Assembly: GCF_020536995.1 (NCBI RefSeq)
Contig: NC_068359.1
Span: forward strand, 107,641,257-107,705,256
Direction of reading: 5' to 3'
Source of the DNA: Dreissena polymorpha
Taxonomy: Eukaryota > Mollusca > Bivalvia > Myida > Dreissenidae
Length of the DNA: 64,000 nucleotides
Part shown: positions 48,301-60,735 of the stretch, piece by piece
Layout: each line of letters starts with the position of its first letter
How positions within the stretch are numbered: the first letter of the stretch is position 1
Translations under genes and position numbers: made by a program
Notes under the pieces: model-generated
What the model was told of the DNA's origin: nothing
Seen by the model: the letters and a program-made list of their open reading frames with translations, nothing else
Database searches by the model: none

Positions 48301-51300
48301 CCTAGTGACCTGAAAATCAATAGGGGTCATCTGAGAGTCATGATCAATCTACCTATCAAGTTTCATGGTCCTAGGCCTAAGCATTCTTGTGTTATCATCC
48401 GGAAACCATTTTACTATTTCGGGTCACCGTGACCTTGACCTTTAACCTTGTGACCTCAAAATCAATAGGGGTCATCTGCGAGTCATGATCAATGTACCTA
48501 TGAAGTTTCATGATCCTAGGCCCAAGCGTTCTTGAGTTATCATCCGGAAACCACCTGGTGGACGGACCGACCGACAGACCGACATGTGCAAAGCAATATA
48601 CCCCCTCTTCTTCGAAGGGGGGCATAATAATCTGTAATTGCTGATGAATAACAGTAAAACTCTTTTTTAACATTAGTGTTACATTAAACATTTAATGCTG
48701 GACAAATTTATAGAACTGTGAACAGAAGACGAATGAGAATTGTTATTTGCAGCCTGAATTTTATGGTACCTGTGAGGGTACATGTCCAGGTAGAAGAAAA
48801 GTACGGAAGATAGATATTCACTATATAAAGGGATTATTTTGTGAAGTTATAACCGACATAATATTTTTGCTTTGATACAATTTTGCATGCTAGCATTATT
48901 TGAAACTGTGTATGAAGTTAAGTTTTCTTAAATTGAAGTGTTTTTGATAATTGCAAATAAATCATATAAATTCAGGTGGATGGCTATGTTCACTTAATAA
49001 TAGATCAGTGTTAAACATTCTTTGTAATCCCTGATTTATTACCTGGCACGTTCTGCATTGGTTGGTGCCTTTTCATTCTTCCTTTGCAAGATTTTCACCT
49101 GAGGGGCATACTGAGTCCGGCTTGATTCCTCTCTCAACTGTGTAACAGCTTCACCATTGCTGCTGTATAAATATATATGAAACTAGGGAAAAAGTTGTTA
49201 ATGGTTGTGCACAAAGTTTTGTCCCAGATTAGCCTGTGCAGAGACACCACTTTCCGAATATACGGAATATTTCGTTTAAAGAAAGTCTCTTCTAAACAAA
49301 ACATACATTCCAGACTGAAAGTGTGATCCCTGATTAGCCTGAGCAGACTTGAGCTACACCAGGATGAGAGAAACAGTATTATATCATGTGCCCCTTTAAT
49401 TATTTGAAATTACCTATTGACAATCAGTGAAATACAAAACTGATGTAGTTAACATTGCACAACAAACACACAAAGTTGCAAATTATGTGCATTATTGTTG
49501 TCATAAAAAATTAAAAACACTTCATGCTATGAAGAGAGCACCCTGCCAACCCAAAGTTTGATCCTGCCCTTTTGGAACCCCACCATGCCCTATTGATGAT
49601 CACATTATTACCGGTATACAGGTTATCGTATTTGAAGTTTAAAGAAATTAATTCAATTATCACATTCAAACAAGTTTACCAGTAATTAATTATAGAAACA
49701 GTTTTTCAAATAAAAATACATGTATCACAGGGCCCTCAATCTATTAAATCTGCCGCCGAAATTCGGCGGCAGTCCCCCACCTGAAAAGTATACTTTTTTC
49801 CTTTTTTGGGAGGAAAAATTTTTTTTTTTTTTTTTTTAATAATAGAAAAATGTGTCTCATGATTATTATATCTCAATTCTATTCAATTTAATCTTTGCAA
49901 ACATACTAAGTTATGAAAAATGCAATGAATATAGTGCAAACATGTACAAATGTAATAATGAGAGAGTAAGTAAAAAAATCCCCCAAAAAGGGAAACGCCG
50001 CGAAAATTCCCCCTCCTAAGGGCTGCGGACCCCTTCCCCCAAAGTAGTGTGAGGGCGCTGTATCAAATATATACATGTACTTGTAAAACACACGTTATAT
50101 TGAGAATATGCCACAGAAATAATAATATCTGAACATGCTAAATTTGCTATTTGACAAATAAGCACCCTACACTTTTCAAATCTTAGCCAGAGCACTGAGA
50201 CATGAACCAATTTGATGCAAATGTATTTGACATCCCAGGGTTTGTAATTGTATGGCTTTGTCTGTCCCAACTCTGCACAGTATTGTCCCTTTCTTAGTTA
50301 TATCTACCGGGTAAGCTACATACAAGTGAAAATGGGTCTTATGCCATATATGGCCAGTGTAGTTCTGGATTAGCATTATAAGATCCAATTGTCACATGTC
50401 CATGGTCATATATGCCAGTTACTAAGCTTACATTATCATCTTAATTGATCCAAAAGGTTAAAAATTTGAATCTCTTAAGCTATACTTAGTTTGTATCATG
50501 TAAGCATAACCAAATTATCCATTATAATTGATGTCCTGAATTTTTTACCAGCCATTTGTTGTCCTAGCTGAAAGTTTGATGTCTTGCAGTTTTTGCTCCA
50601 GCACCTAGTGAAAAGAAAAGATTTCATTGGTCAATGTAGCACACAGTTTTGATACAAAAATCACTTCAACAACAAATGTGAAGCAGATAAATTGGTGTTA
50701 TGCTTATACAAAGGTCAATATGATTGCTTTTCAAATAGAACATTTAGGATTTAACTGATTTTAAGTTCTGTTACATTATGTGTTATGTTCTGATTCATTA
50801 TGTGTTTATGTGAAATAACTAGGGATGGCATCGAATACCAATATCGGTATTCGAATGTTCGCAAATTCATTCAATCGAATATTCGAATATTCGCATAAAA
50901 CGGCTGGATTGATTTTACCTTGTTATGTAATAATTTCCATTGGTTTGTAAGTTATATCCGTTTGCTAAATACGCGGCTGTTTATTAACGTTGCTATCGAA
51001 TAATTGTATCGCTGTCGACTAAGGGTATCACGTTTACAGATTTTTCTAAACGTTTAAACGGAATGAAATAAACGAAACGATACCGTTCAAACGGTATCCA
51101 GACGTCCGTTTTAAAAGCATCAGTGCCATCACATTTCCAAACTGAAAGAAGTGATTATTTCCGGAAGTTATATTTAGTTCATAACCCATTTGCACAATGA
51201 CGTCATATTAAAACCAACTGTTCTCGTCGTTTTCTAACCATTGAGTTACGCGTTTTCTACTTACATGCCGTTATATTTTGTAACAAAGATGAATTAATAT

Positions 51301-53841
51301 TTAACCCACATTTCTTCAATAAGAGCACACCGGTGTTAATTGTTTTTATTGTTTTACTTAACAAGATGTACATCAAAACGAGTATCTGTTCATTAAATTA
51401 AAAATGAATGCCGATGAATAAACTGCGGGAAATTTTATTCATGCACTTCATGCCGACGCGCGTTGAATTTTCAAGACGATTAGGGGCATGATCATGCAAG
51501 AAATAGCGGGAAACTTTTCCCGAGCACTTCGTGCCGATGCGGGTTAAATATTCAAGACGTCTAGGTCGTACAGGTATATTGTTATGTCTACGGTACTGTG
51601 AATAAGGGCCATCTGGCGCACGTGATACAAATACGAGTCTTTTTCAGCAGCTTTCAATGAGTTTTGCAACATCGTAATGTAATGAATTAAATGAATTCTG
51701 TTGACATTGCCTGTCGTTTAAACGTTTATTGTTTTTGTAAACGTGTTTGAGCAAAACACGAAACGCAATCAATTAAACGTTTAAACGTGATACCCTTACT
51801 GTCGACTAATACTATGACCGATACTGTGATCGGGCACAAATAGAATGAAAAACATCATGTCATAGAATTTTATTTTTTAATGATTCCACAGATTTGTAGC
51901 AGACCGCGCATATGTAAAACTAAGTTTACACACATTACACGTTGCGGTCTTCTTATCCACAGACCGTGTAAAGTATTCCATACGACACCATTCCATACTG
52001 CAGAAGGGGCTGTTGGCATTTTCAAATTTGAATTATGATTCCTTGATGATTGTTTAATTTATATCATCTGTTACTTTTGAGTAATTCACACATTTTAATG
52101 GCTGTACATACTGTGATCACAAAACTTAATTATTATTCGCCAGTCAATTGAAACCGTGAATTGGCACCCCATTGGCAAACAACAGTCGGGGCCTTTCTTA
52201 GAGCGTGTATATTGCATTGCGCAATCAACACTGATACGAGCCGCGTTATCAGTTTGACACGACGAACATCACGTCAAACATGTTACTCCCAAGTGATTTC
52301 GGTTGCTTTTTAGTAAGCGGTTCGCAGTTCATTAAATATTGGTGAAATTACGTTTGGAAAAAAAATGCGAATATGCGAATATCATTTTTAATATTCGAAT
52401 GCTGACCATTCAATCGAATATTCGATTATTCGAATAATTTTGCCATCCCTAGAAATAACCAATAAAATATATGCAATACATTACATATAGGACTGGCATT
52501 TCAATATCCAGCCTAACAAATATGCAATTTGGTTTCAGTGTCTTTAAAGGAAAATACCAGATTCTCGCAATAAGATAAATTTGCGTTCTAAATATATGAT
52601 ATTTCATTGTTGCTAAAAAGTGACAGGGTGGAAAGACCTGTGTGGTGATCTTTAATCTGACATAGTAAATTGGCATAAAGACATTAATTTGATCAATATT
52701 TTCACACTTTATATGTTGACAAGAGAAGAGGGACCAAAAAAGAGAAGGGAGTATGCTGCTATTTCACCCAGAAAATGTCCCTATTCAAAGTTTTAAGGAA
52801 TACAAAATGCACAAGGGCAAGTCCATTAATGCTCGATTGGTCATTGTCGGCTCGGATACTACTTACATGTACCCCGGGTACTCTTAAGTATACTTACATG
52901 TACCCCGGGTACGGTAAAAATACTAAAATGTACCCGGGAATTTAAACGCTAAATCGGTTGTTGTCGGCTATTTTTTTAAATAAATTATGTCACATGTATG
53001 TCAATTTTCAGTTAAATGGCCTCTATATTATCGAAACTCATACTCAAACAGCATGTTGATGCAGTTTGTTTTTTTTAAATTGTTTAAGATAAACAATACC
53101 GTTTTAAAGTAATAGCGCGTTTTCCGACATCGGATTTTGGGCGGGAATACATGTACAACTTCAACTTATTTACTGTACCCAGGGTAAATGTAAGTATACT
53201 TAAGAGTACCCGGGGTACATGTAAGTAGTACCTGAGCTGAAAATGACCAATCGAGCTCCATTCATCATGATTCTGTATATCAAATTTTATAACAGTAAAC
53301 TTCTTCTTTTTTTCTTCTTGATCACCAAATTCATTACATATGTTCATTTCAAACCATTACAGTAAAATCAATACTTATTTAACAGTGGCAAAGTGTTTGC
53401 AAACTGTGGCAAATAGTTATTGTGGAGAATTGTTTCTAATTCTAAATAATTAATTAAAGGCCCTGGAAAAAATGTTGCATTAAAGCTAATATTTGTTTCT
53501 CAAATTTTAAGTTTTAATTCAAGATATGTACAAAAAATGCACAAATTCAGATAAAAAATGTGATCTGTTTAAATTAAATAATAAATAGCGAAAATGATCA
53601 CTGTCAGGTATACTTTGTTTGTTTCGAAATTAACTTTTTATTAAGCTCTTTCTTTTCCGATCAGATATTTGGTTTATTTTATTTAATAACCAAACAATTT
53701 TCTGTTATTGTATCAAGCCAATTCTTTGATAATAAATTGATGTCCAACATTAAGGTATAAACACTACAAAAACTGCGGTATAATACCAACATTATCATTT
53801 AATTCTTCCCAACTTTCTAAGATATCACTTTCGTCAGCCAT
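45202..53841 (-). CDS. SZRD1: SZRD1, SUZ RNA-binding domain protein (gene model, 5 exons)
   Basis: Exons 53791-53841, 50549-50604, 49043-49162, 46887-47024 and 45202-45316 join in phase to 159 residues (vertebrate protein ~152). The order matches SZRD1: acidic start MADESDILESWEELNDN, a charged helix VLEQKLQDIKL, a linker with APQVKILQRKNE (like PQIRILKRP), the SUZ block QQREAEYNEARRRILGEG, and the C-terminal SUZ-C-like end LRDPKGPDDTRGFDQHR. SUZ domains bind RNA; the cellular role of SZRD1 is poorly defined. Exon 1's donor (AAT|GTTGGT) is weak, the least certain junction. Introns are full of repeats, including the nested hAT pair in intron 1. Confidence 0.88.
45802..46252 (+). mobile_element. 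Dispersed repeat family 3, copy 3
   Basis: Starts ACAAGAGATTGCCAAGCAAT and ends TTTTACCGGTAGGGGACAAT, with the GTTGCCATAGCAACCAGAAT segment twice as in the 11507 copy. Confidence 0.65.
46887..47024 (-). CDS. SZRD1: SZRD1 exon 4 (SUZ domain)
   Basis: 138 nt: (R)NLKGPQKSIQQREAEYNEA, RRRILGEGYTGADNTNNATQ, PSPQQ(R). QREAEYNEARRRILG is nearly identical to SZRD1's QREAEYAEARKRILG. Donor CG|GTACTT. Confidence 0.92.
47328..48626 (+). mobile_element. Pearl/Helitron-like element with 145-bp tandem core, copy 2 (many EREs)
   Basis: Starts ACAAGGGCTGTTTGTAAAAC, about eight ~145-bp units, GACCGACCGACAGACCGAC tract and hairpin CCCCCTCTTCTTCGAAGGGG. Most units begin GGGTCACCGTGACCTTGACC or a CAT/CTG spacer variant, each a perfect GGTCAnnnTGACC palindrome, followed by TTTGACC. 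Confidence 0.78.
49043..49162 (-). CDS. SZRD1: SZRD1 exon 3
   Basis: 120 nt: (C)SNGEAVTQLREESSRTQYA, PQVKILQRKNEKAPTNAERA. Acceptor TATACAG, donor AG|GTAATA. A CAGCAG at the acceptor could allow a one-codon shift. Confidence 0.85.
49195..49380 (+). repeat. Dispersed repeat fragment
   Basis: Contains GTCCCAGATTAGCCTGTGCA and a second GTGATCCCTGATTAGCCTGA. Resembles widely dispersed bivalve repeats; class not assigned. Confidence 0.4.
49728..50060. mobile_element. MITE-like element
   Basis: CAGGGCCCTCA at the left and TGAGGGCGCTG at the right are imperfectly inverted; hairpin GCCGCCGAAATTCGGCGGC inside; TATCA on both flanks. hAT-like, uncertain. Confidence 0.4.
50549..50604 (-). CDS. SZRD1: SZRD1 exon 2
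   Basis: 56 nt: VLEQKLQDIKLSARTTNG plus two bases. Acceptor TTCACTAG, donor TG|GTAAAA. Confidence 0.82.
50820..52451. mobile_element. hAT-like element, non-autonomous, host of a nested insertion
   Basis: Ends TAGGGATGGCA and TGCCATCCCTA; exact 8-bp target copies GAAATAAC at 50812-50819 and 52452-52459. Subterminal ATTCGAAT and CGAATATTCG motifs at both ends. No transposase. Carries a second hAT-like insertion at 51020-51798. In SZRD1 intron 1. Confidence 0.88.
51020..51798. mobile_element. Nested hAT-like element
   Basis: Ends TAAGGGTATCACGTTTA and TAAACGTGATACCCTTA are perfect inverted repeats; exact 8-bp target copies CTGTCGAC at 51012-51019 and 51799-51806. AAACGTTTAAACG subterminal motifs. 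Non-coding, younger than its host. Confidence 0.88.
52831..53256. mobile_element. Palindromic 426-bp MITE
   Basis: GCTCGATTGGTCATT at the left pairs with AATGACCAATCGAGC at the right; the ~75-bp arms both carry ACTTACATGTACCCCGGGTA or its complement. Flanks TCCATTAAT and TCCATTCAT suggest a 9-bp target duplication with one change (MULE-like). Confidence 0.8.
53791..53841 (-). CDS. SZRD1: SZRD1 exon 1
   Basis: 17 codons, MADESDILESWEELNDN, like vertebrate MEDEEVAESWEEAADSG. Start context CAAAATGGC is good. The GTTGGT donor is chosen because exon 2 needs phase 0; the nearby GTATTA would be out of phase. Confidence 0.75.
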
Positions 53842-56636
53842 TTTGAAAATTGCTTTTTGACGGTTACTGGTATTACCGGATTATTCAGGAATGTATTGCA
53901 ATCTAAACAAGAAATATCTTTAAAAAAGATATACGGCGTAAATAGTTTAATGAATGAGATCAAGGATAGCGAATGTCTTTTTCTGTGCAGTTCTTAGCTG
54001 CATCACACGCAGTACGGGATGTTACGGGGAGTTTTCGCGGCTTATTTTACATTATAACATATTGCTGGTCATAAACCTATAGATACAAAACAGAAAACCA
54101 AAAGAAGAATGGAAGTGAAATTTAAACATATAAGTCAACCGGCCACACGAGAAGTATCCGTATTTATAGGCGCGTTCTTCGAACAAACCTGTTTCAGTGG
54201 ATTGTCGGGCATTGCTATTTGATTCGATTATTAACAGTATCAATTATCATCGTGCAAATGCTTAAAGTGATATTATGGGCATTTTGCACTGTTGAATTGA
54301 GCTGAAAAGAATTAACAGGTCAAAATAGTTAGTTAAAATGTGGTTACTGATTAATTATCTGCAACTCACCTTGCTACCAGTTGTTTATAAAAATATATTT
54401 TATATTCGATATTCTTACGTGACCCACCCAGTCCTGTAAGCTGAAATGATCCGTAAAACAATTTCGTGTCTTTGTGTCGTATGAACAAATCTGCACTAAA
54501 ACTAAATTTAGGTTCAACTCGTAAACGCATGATCAGTTGTCAAACGAAAGTACGGTTGATATTCAAATGCATTATTTTTCTCTTTCTGGTATATTGTTTT
54601 AGTATGATGATGCTGCATTAATTAATTTAAGTGTATATGAAGTAGAAACATCAAAAATAATCAACGGTTGCGATAGACACCTATAAACTGTTACATGCTC
54701 ATAATATCACTTTAGTACATTAGGCAATATGGACGAATAATTATTGTTAAATTTATCAACAATAATATTTATCATTGTATTGTTGAAAACACATTAAGAA
54801 TCTATTATTTACATACCATAATTATATTGCTGAATATCTTCATTTAACATATTTCTGGTCTAAAGAAAATTCCAGGTCACCTAGTTCACGGATAGCGTCT
54901 TTATTATATAACGATTATTTTACTGGCCGCCAACTCCGGTGATGACCTGTATATAAACTCTGAATGTCCGCGAATTGACCCGATATACCTCGCGGGTTGA
55001 AATGCAATGCTTTAAAGTGAGGCCTCGCTTCCATTGCTCTTTATACTTTTACATGTTAACATGTTGACAGGAATAAGGAAGTAAGTACTAAATATGAGAA
55101 CATAGCCTTTTAAGTATAAACGCTCTTGCGCTGGTAATACTCTGAAAATAAAAGGTGTACGCACAAACTGTATTGATGTCGAGAATTGAGTGTAAAACTG
55201 TTCTATCTATTAAGCCTTTTCATTCGAGATAAAATTGTTTCATACAGTAAAACAGTGTTACAAAGACGCGGATATGTTTCCAATGTTCTGGTGGTATACT
55301 CAAATCAGCCAATGGAATAAATGAAGTGCATTCATTCGTACCTAGCCGCGGGAAATTTTATTGGAATTTTATTGGACACTTACAAAGGTCAGGCTAAGGT
55401 GAAAAGCTGGCTTATGCAGCTTACGCCGAATAAAAATACCGGATTTTACTTAATACAAAATAATAATTGATTTTAGTAAACAAAGTTTCGATATTTATAA
55501 TAGCGTTGATATATTAAATTTGATTTTAAAATGATACGAAGCATATTTTTAAAAATGTTTGTCTCTGAACCAATAGTATGCACACATACGTTACAATAGT
55601 TTTTTAAGGCCGAGTTAACTTTTTTTACCAGAACACCTTTCAATAAGCAATGGCCTAAAACTTAATTAGTTGTTTTGGGAAATAATGCTTAAAGTATAAG
55701 TTTAAAGAGGATATCAAATTCTATAGTCTACAACTTAATGTTATAACGCTATTTTTTCGAATATATAAAAGAACGATTGGTTCAGAGATTTCAGGCTGAT
55801 TTAGACTATTTAACCTTTTCCGAAAACTCTATTATTTCTTTATTTTTCTAGTACATGTTAAATGTTAAATGTAATATGCAAATCTATAAGCATAAATAAA
55901 TTTGTGATTTTAACTTTAAATGTTCTGACGATGATCAATAGAGAAATTTGAAACATTTCAGGCCGATGCACATTTATTGAAAAGGATATATGTGCTTTTA
56001 AATTTTACTATTTCCTAATTTGTGTTTCTTATTTGAATATATACCATTTTTAAGGTAATAAAAAATCTATATATACAATGAAGTTTATGATTTTAACTGC
56101 AATAGCACCGTAGATATTCGGTATTGAAATTTTGAAAGTTTTCAGGCAGAGTGAGACAAATGTACAAAATTGTCTCTGCCTACAATTTAACTATTTCTTT
56201 ATAAATACTATATGATTTACGTTTCGTTTAAAAGGTTATATAAACATGTGAGGGTATAAAACAAACTTTTAATTTTAACTTGAATTTTCCAGGACATATT
56301 TATATGGATCTTTGTAAGAATTTTGAATAATTCAAATTTTCTTTTGGAGAGTTACATAAAAGCCTTTGCCCTCATCTTTACTATTTCTCAATTGAAATTC
56401 ATATTTGAATATTAATTTAGAGGTGTAAAAAGCTATAGAAAAAAAATAACTTAGCGATTTTAACTGAAGTAGTTCATAAAATATTCAGTACAGAAACTAT
56501 TACAGATTTCAGGCCGAAGCGAAGTCTGCCTTTGACTTAAGCTGTTATTTTGTTTATGTTTCTTAATTAAGTATCATTTAAAAATAACATCTTAAATAAT
56601 CTTAAGGCTGAAATAAAATTGATGAATTTATATTAA
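53842..56636. other. Upstream of SZRD1, intergenic
   Basis: Holds the SZRD1 promoter near 53850-54000. The rest is AT-rich with recurring TTTCAGGCCGA/TTTCAGGCTGA blocks (about 55785, 55955, 56140, 56505), an old ~200-bp tandem array. No gene found. Confidence 0.45.
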
Positions 56637-57170
56637 AGGGACCGTCAACCGCAATTGAAGAAAAAATGAAAAGCTCTAAAATACCGTATTTTTTACAATT
56701 ATTAGTTTATATTGATTAAAATATCACGACTGGTATATTACATTACTTGAAAAAAGTTGTAAATTTTCATATTTTCAGTATATTCGGTAATAAATTTTAC
56801 TGGGTATGTCTACCAGGTAACTACCAGTTAACTATAAATAACGCAAGTAGACTGATCATCATCGTCACGTGGTAAACCCATGAATGCAAATTGTGCATGC
56901 GTAGTGAATTGTATGTATTTTATATATAAAATTATCAATATACTTGCGTTATTTATAGCGTGTATATCGTTATATCACCTATTTTCGCGATGTACTTTCG
57001 ATTTCATATCGCGAAATTTTATTACCGAATATACTGAAAATATGAACTTTTTTCAAGTAATGTAATACACCAGTCGTGGTATTTAAATTAATATAAACTA
57101 ATAATTGGAAAAAAATACGATATTTTATAACTTTTCTTTTTTCGTCAATCGCGGTTGACGGTCCCTTTAA
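56633..57170. mobile_element. TTAA-flanked palindromic MITE (piggyBac type)
   Basis: Element 56637-57166 between TTAA copies (56633-56636, 57167-57170). Ends AGGGACCGTCAACCGC and GCGGTTGACGGTCCCT are perfect inverted repeats; arms extend ~170 bp with mismatches. Non-coding. Confidence 0.85.
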
Positions 57171-57880
57171 ACTGTTACGGCATTGTTTTCGATATTTCAT
57201 AAACAGGTCTATTTCTTTGTTAAAAATAACGAATGAATTTTAATTTGTAAATTATAGATTGAAATGTAAAAAAGCAATAACTATACTGATTTTACCTTCA
57301 CTTATTACGGATAAATAATATTAGCAAGAAAATAAACATATTGAATAAACATCTGCGATAGAGGCTAAAAGCATTCTTTCACAACGAAGACCATTAGTCT
57401 GTTCAGTAAGCAAAACGCATTACAAACGTTCGGAACAGTTCGCGAGTTTCCGTAACTGAATGGATCGGAACATGACCCATCTTAGATCAAGAGCGGTTAC
57501 TGGTATGCCTGTTACACCACATGCCTGATCATGTGTAGATAAGAATAACGATAAAATAACGCACGTCACTTTTCACTTAACTGAAATCTCGTGGGTCGCG
57601 ACAATCGACGCAACCCTGCGATGAGACGATTCTTTGTTTATTAAAAGATCTTTGGTTTTATCTGAACTGTTCATTGTATTCACAATCCCTTCATAAATGT
57701 ATGATACGGATTTTGCTTTAAATTTACAATACATACATTTAACAAGATTTTGATTAAATAAATAAAGGGACGATGCTTTTCATATAGCTTTGACGAGCTT
57801 TAATTGATAGTGGTATACTTTTATTGATTTAAAAAAGACTATAAAGGAATGTCTGAAAATGTGTACTTTTTGTTGTTTGG
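57171..57880. other. Intergenic, unannotated
   Basis: No gene or repeat recognised. Confidence 0.4.
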
Positions 57881-58655
57881 AACCAGCAGTGAACTTCAAG
57901 ACCAACCGACTCTATGGAAGAGCAAGAGCATACGGGATGGAGGTCAGCACGGAAAAGTCGAAGATCATGGTGAACAGCATGACCAACAGCTGCACAGACA
58001 CCATCATGAACGGCGAGAAGCTAGAAGAAGTGACCAGCTTCAAGTTCTTGGGCGCAACCCTGTCCCACGATGGTGCCAGTACCGCTGAAGTCCGAACAAG
58101 AATTGCCATAGCGACGGCAGCGATGGACAGACTGAGCAGGTTTTGGACAGGCAGTTCCATTAGCTTTCCCCACCAAGTACAGGCTCTACAAGTCCCTCGT
58201 AGTCTCCATCCTACTCTTTGGCTGCGAGAACTGGACGCTTTACGCGGACACGGAACGCAGGATACAGGCAGTTTAACATAAATGTCTACGAAGACTGCTC
58301 CGCATCTCCCATACGGAGCACAAGACCAACAAGTACATCCGGAACATGACTGCAACACTTGTTGGTCCACAACATCCCCTACTGCCGACCTACAAACGAC
58401 GAAAGTTGGCTTGGTTTGAACACGTCACAAGGTACGACTCTCTGTGCAAGACTGTTCTCCAGGGCACGCTAGAGGGAGGTCGACGTCGAGGCCGTCAGAT
58501 GAAAAACTGTAAAAGAATGCACCTCCCTTCCCATAGATAAATTACTCTCAGCAGCATACAGCAGACCTGACTGAAAGTGGATTTCTGTATCGTCGTCCTT
58601 CATTTCTACTCAACGGCCAAACCGGTTAAAGGATTGATGATGAGGATAATTTAGT
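57881..58655 (+). mobile_element. LINE 3' fragment (non-LTR reverse transcriptase, RTE-like)
   Basis: Codes in shifted frames for AYGMEVSTEKSKIMVNS, VTSFKFLGATLSHDG, STAEVRTRIAIATAAMDRLS and, later, RRKLAWFEHVTRYDSLCKTV and LQGTLEGGRRRGRQ. These are the thumb and C-terminal part of a reverse transcriptase often annotated in molluscs. The 5' part with the catalytic YADD is absent (5' truncated) and at least two frame changes are present, so dead. Ends with GATTGATGATGAGGATAA, a short-repeat tail as in RTE elements. Confidence 0.8.
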
Positions 58656-58663
58656 ATAATCTG

Positions 58664-60358
58664 TAGTGCGTTCAGTTACAGCGAACGTTCGCCAATGATG
58701 GTTCGTTTGCGATTCTGTCTTATTGAACGATAAGTTCGGCGCGAACGTTTCAAGATGGCGGCTCCCAGAAAATTGATTGCGATGTTGATGGCGGAAATCG
58801 CTAATAACACAGAAAGTACTTATCTAACAGATATTTCAAAAATAAAAAAACCTACAATAATTTGTTTATAATTATAAGTGGTGTGGATGCGATAGTGTTA
58901 TTTTTCATTAGCGATCGAAATTTAGTGTAAGAGGTGCATTGAATCAGTTATAAAACAAAGCCCTAAAATAGCGCAATACATTACAATCTTCAAATGTAGT
59001 TGTAATTTTCTTTTACATTGAATGAATTTTCGTTTCGTTTACATTTAATGAAAATATTAATAAATTTTATCATTCAAATGGAAAAAAACACCTTCATATT
59101 TTGCGAATTGAACTGTCTTTGAATGCACATCTATATTGAAAACTCTTTTGTAGTGATAATGAGGGATACAAATCTGGCATTTTATTAAACCGTAATCTAT
59201 ACATTTATTTTACCCAAGTATTTTATATCCGTATTATGATCAAACGCGATTGCTTGTTTTCACGATGATGTTTCGAACACTGCAAAAACGCACGATCTTT
59301 ACACGTTATTACATCGGAGTTTACATTTGCAGGTACCCGTTAAATACGATAATTGTGTAGCAGTAAATTTCTACAATATTTTAAATGTATTTCATTATAA
59401 AACACTTAAGTGTTATGTTTAAACTGGTTAATATACATACTTAATAGTTAATCCATTTCGGACAAATGTACGCCTATTTTTTAAATATGTTCAAATGTTT
59501 TATTAAAGCAACTGTTAAGCGTTTGGCTTAATATGCCAAGAGATGACACGGAGGTATCATAAATTGTGTTTAATGACCAGACACATGTGGTTAATGACCC
59601 CATACCGAGTCATACAAATATAGGTCCCTGGGTTTATGACACCCTGTTTTCTTAGTAATTGTCTGGACAGTATCCGATCATATCGAGATAATCGGTTTGT
59701 GATGAAGGGGCAATTAAACAATGGGTGGTTTAACATGCTGAAATAAGGAGTGTCAAAATTGGTGTGAACAATTAAATAAAAACATTTACATGTATCAAGA
59801 GGATTTAGTTAATCTGCAACAAGGTAAGTTTTTACGGACAAATAGTTTCTTTATGTTGATTACATAAAATCAATCAATTTGTTGTTTGTTTTCGTCCTTA
59901 TTTGTGTTCATTCATTGGATTCTATTTAATCTGAAAGAATTTCAATTTCTTAGTGTTTTGTTGTTCTTAAAAAGGGTCGCGAATATGATTGAAATCTTAT
60001 CACGATGCGGATCATCAAACGCAAACAAAAGCAGAATAGCCGCAGTGTTGACGGCCAAAATTTGAGGATTCGCAAACGCGACGTCATTATCGGAATCCCC
60101 AAAACCTCATATACACTTTGTTTATTGTTCAATTCATTTTTGTACTACAAAAAAAGGAAACAATATCGAAGTTACACTGAACAAATACAACATATTTATT
60201 TGTCCGCCATCTTGGTTTCGCTAGCGAACTATAGCGAACTACCTCCCAAGAGGGTTCGCTTCGGTTCGCGAACGTTCGCGGCGAACCGAGCGTTCAGTAG
60301 CGAACGTTCGCGACCGTTCGCGAACTATAGCGAACGTTCGCTGTAACTGAACGCACTA
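58664..60358. mobile_element. Harbinger-like element with CTG target duplication
   Basis: TAGTGCGTTCAGTTACAGCG at the left pairs with CGCTGTAACTGAACGCACTA at the right; CTG on both sides (58661-58663, 60359-60361). CGAACGTTCG palindromes crowd the ends, especially 60225-60345. A short frame starting MAAPRKLIAMLMAEIANN near 58755 may be the remnant of an internal gene. 3-bp CTG/CWG targets fit some PIF/Harbinger families. Confidence 0.75.
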
Positions 60359-60620
60359 CTGGTAAGTTCGGTATTTCATTGACCCGCTTTTTATAATTAG
60401 CCTATGATTGTTGCAAAATGGTGAAGAAGTCGCTAAAAGTAATTTAAATCAGATAAAGACACCACATAATGTTTAGCGGTACAATAAATCTGTTTTGTTC
60501 CATTAAATAATAATTATGTTACGACATTTATTGGAACAACAACAACAATTATAACAACAATAACTTTCAAGACAAGAGTAAACATCAGCATTTATTTTTT
60601 ATTACAAAAGAAGAACCAGG

Positions 60621-60735
60621 ATGGACCCAAAAATTACCAGCCACGACAAGGCTGTTCTAACAAGAATCTTTAATCCTAATCTGCCCTATGGGGACACTTA
60701 CGAGGAAGAGGAAAATGTTGGAGAACACTTTGAAG
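60621..60735 (+). CDS. TTC36: TTC36-like TPR protein, first coding exon (partial gene)
   Basis: ATG with good context (CAGGATGG) gives MDPKITSHDKAVLTRIFNPN, LPYGDTYEEEENVGEHFE and one base before GTTAGT. DKAVLTRIFNPNLPYGD matches the start of vertebrate TTC36 (NDQAVLQAIFNPDTPFGD), a small TPR protein (HBP21) that binds Hsp70 and is linked to tyrosine breakdown. TPR exons are not in the remaining 3.3 kb, so the gene continues to the right. The match is short, so moderate confidence. Confidence 0.65.

Noticed and set aside
57912-58370. 152-residue minus-strand frame
   Set aside because: Antisense shadow of the LINE reverse-transcriptase fragment.
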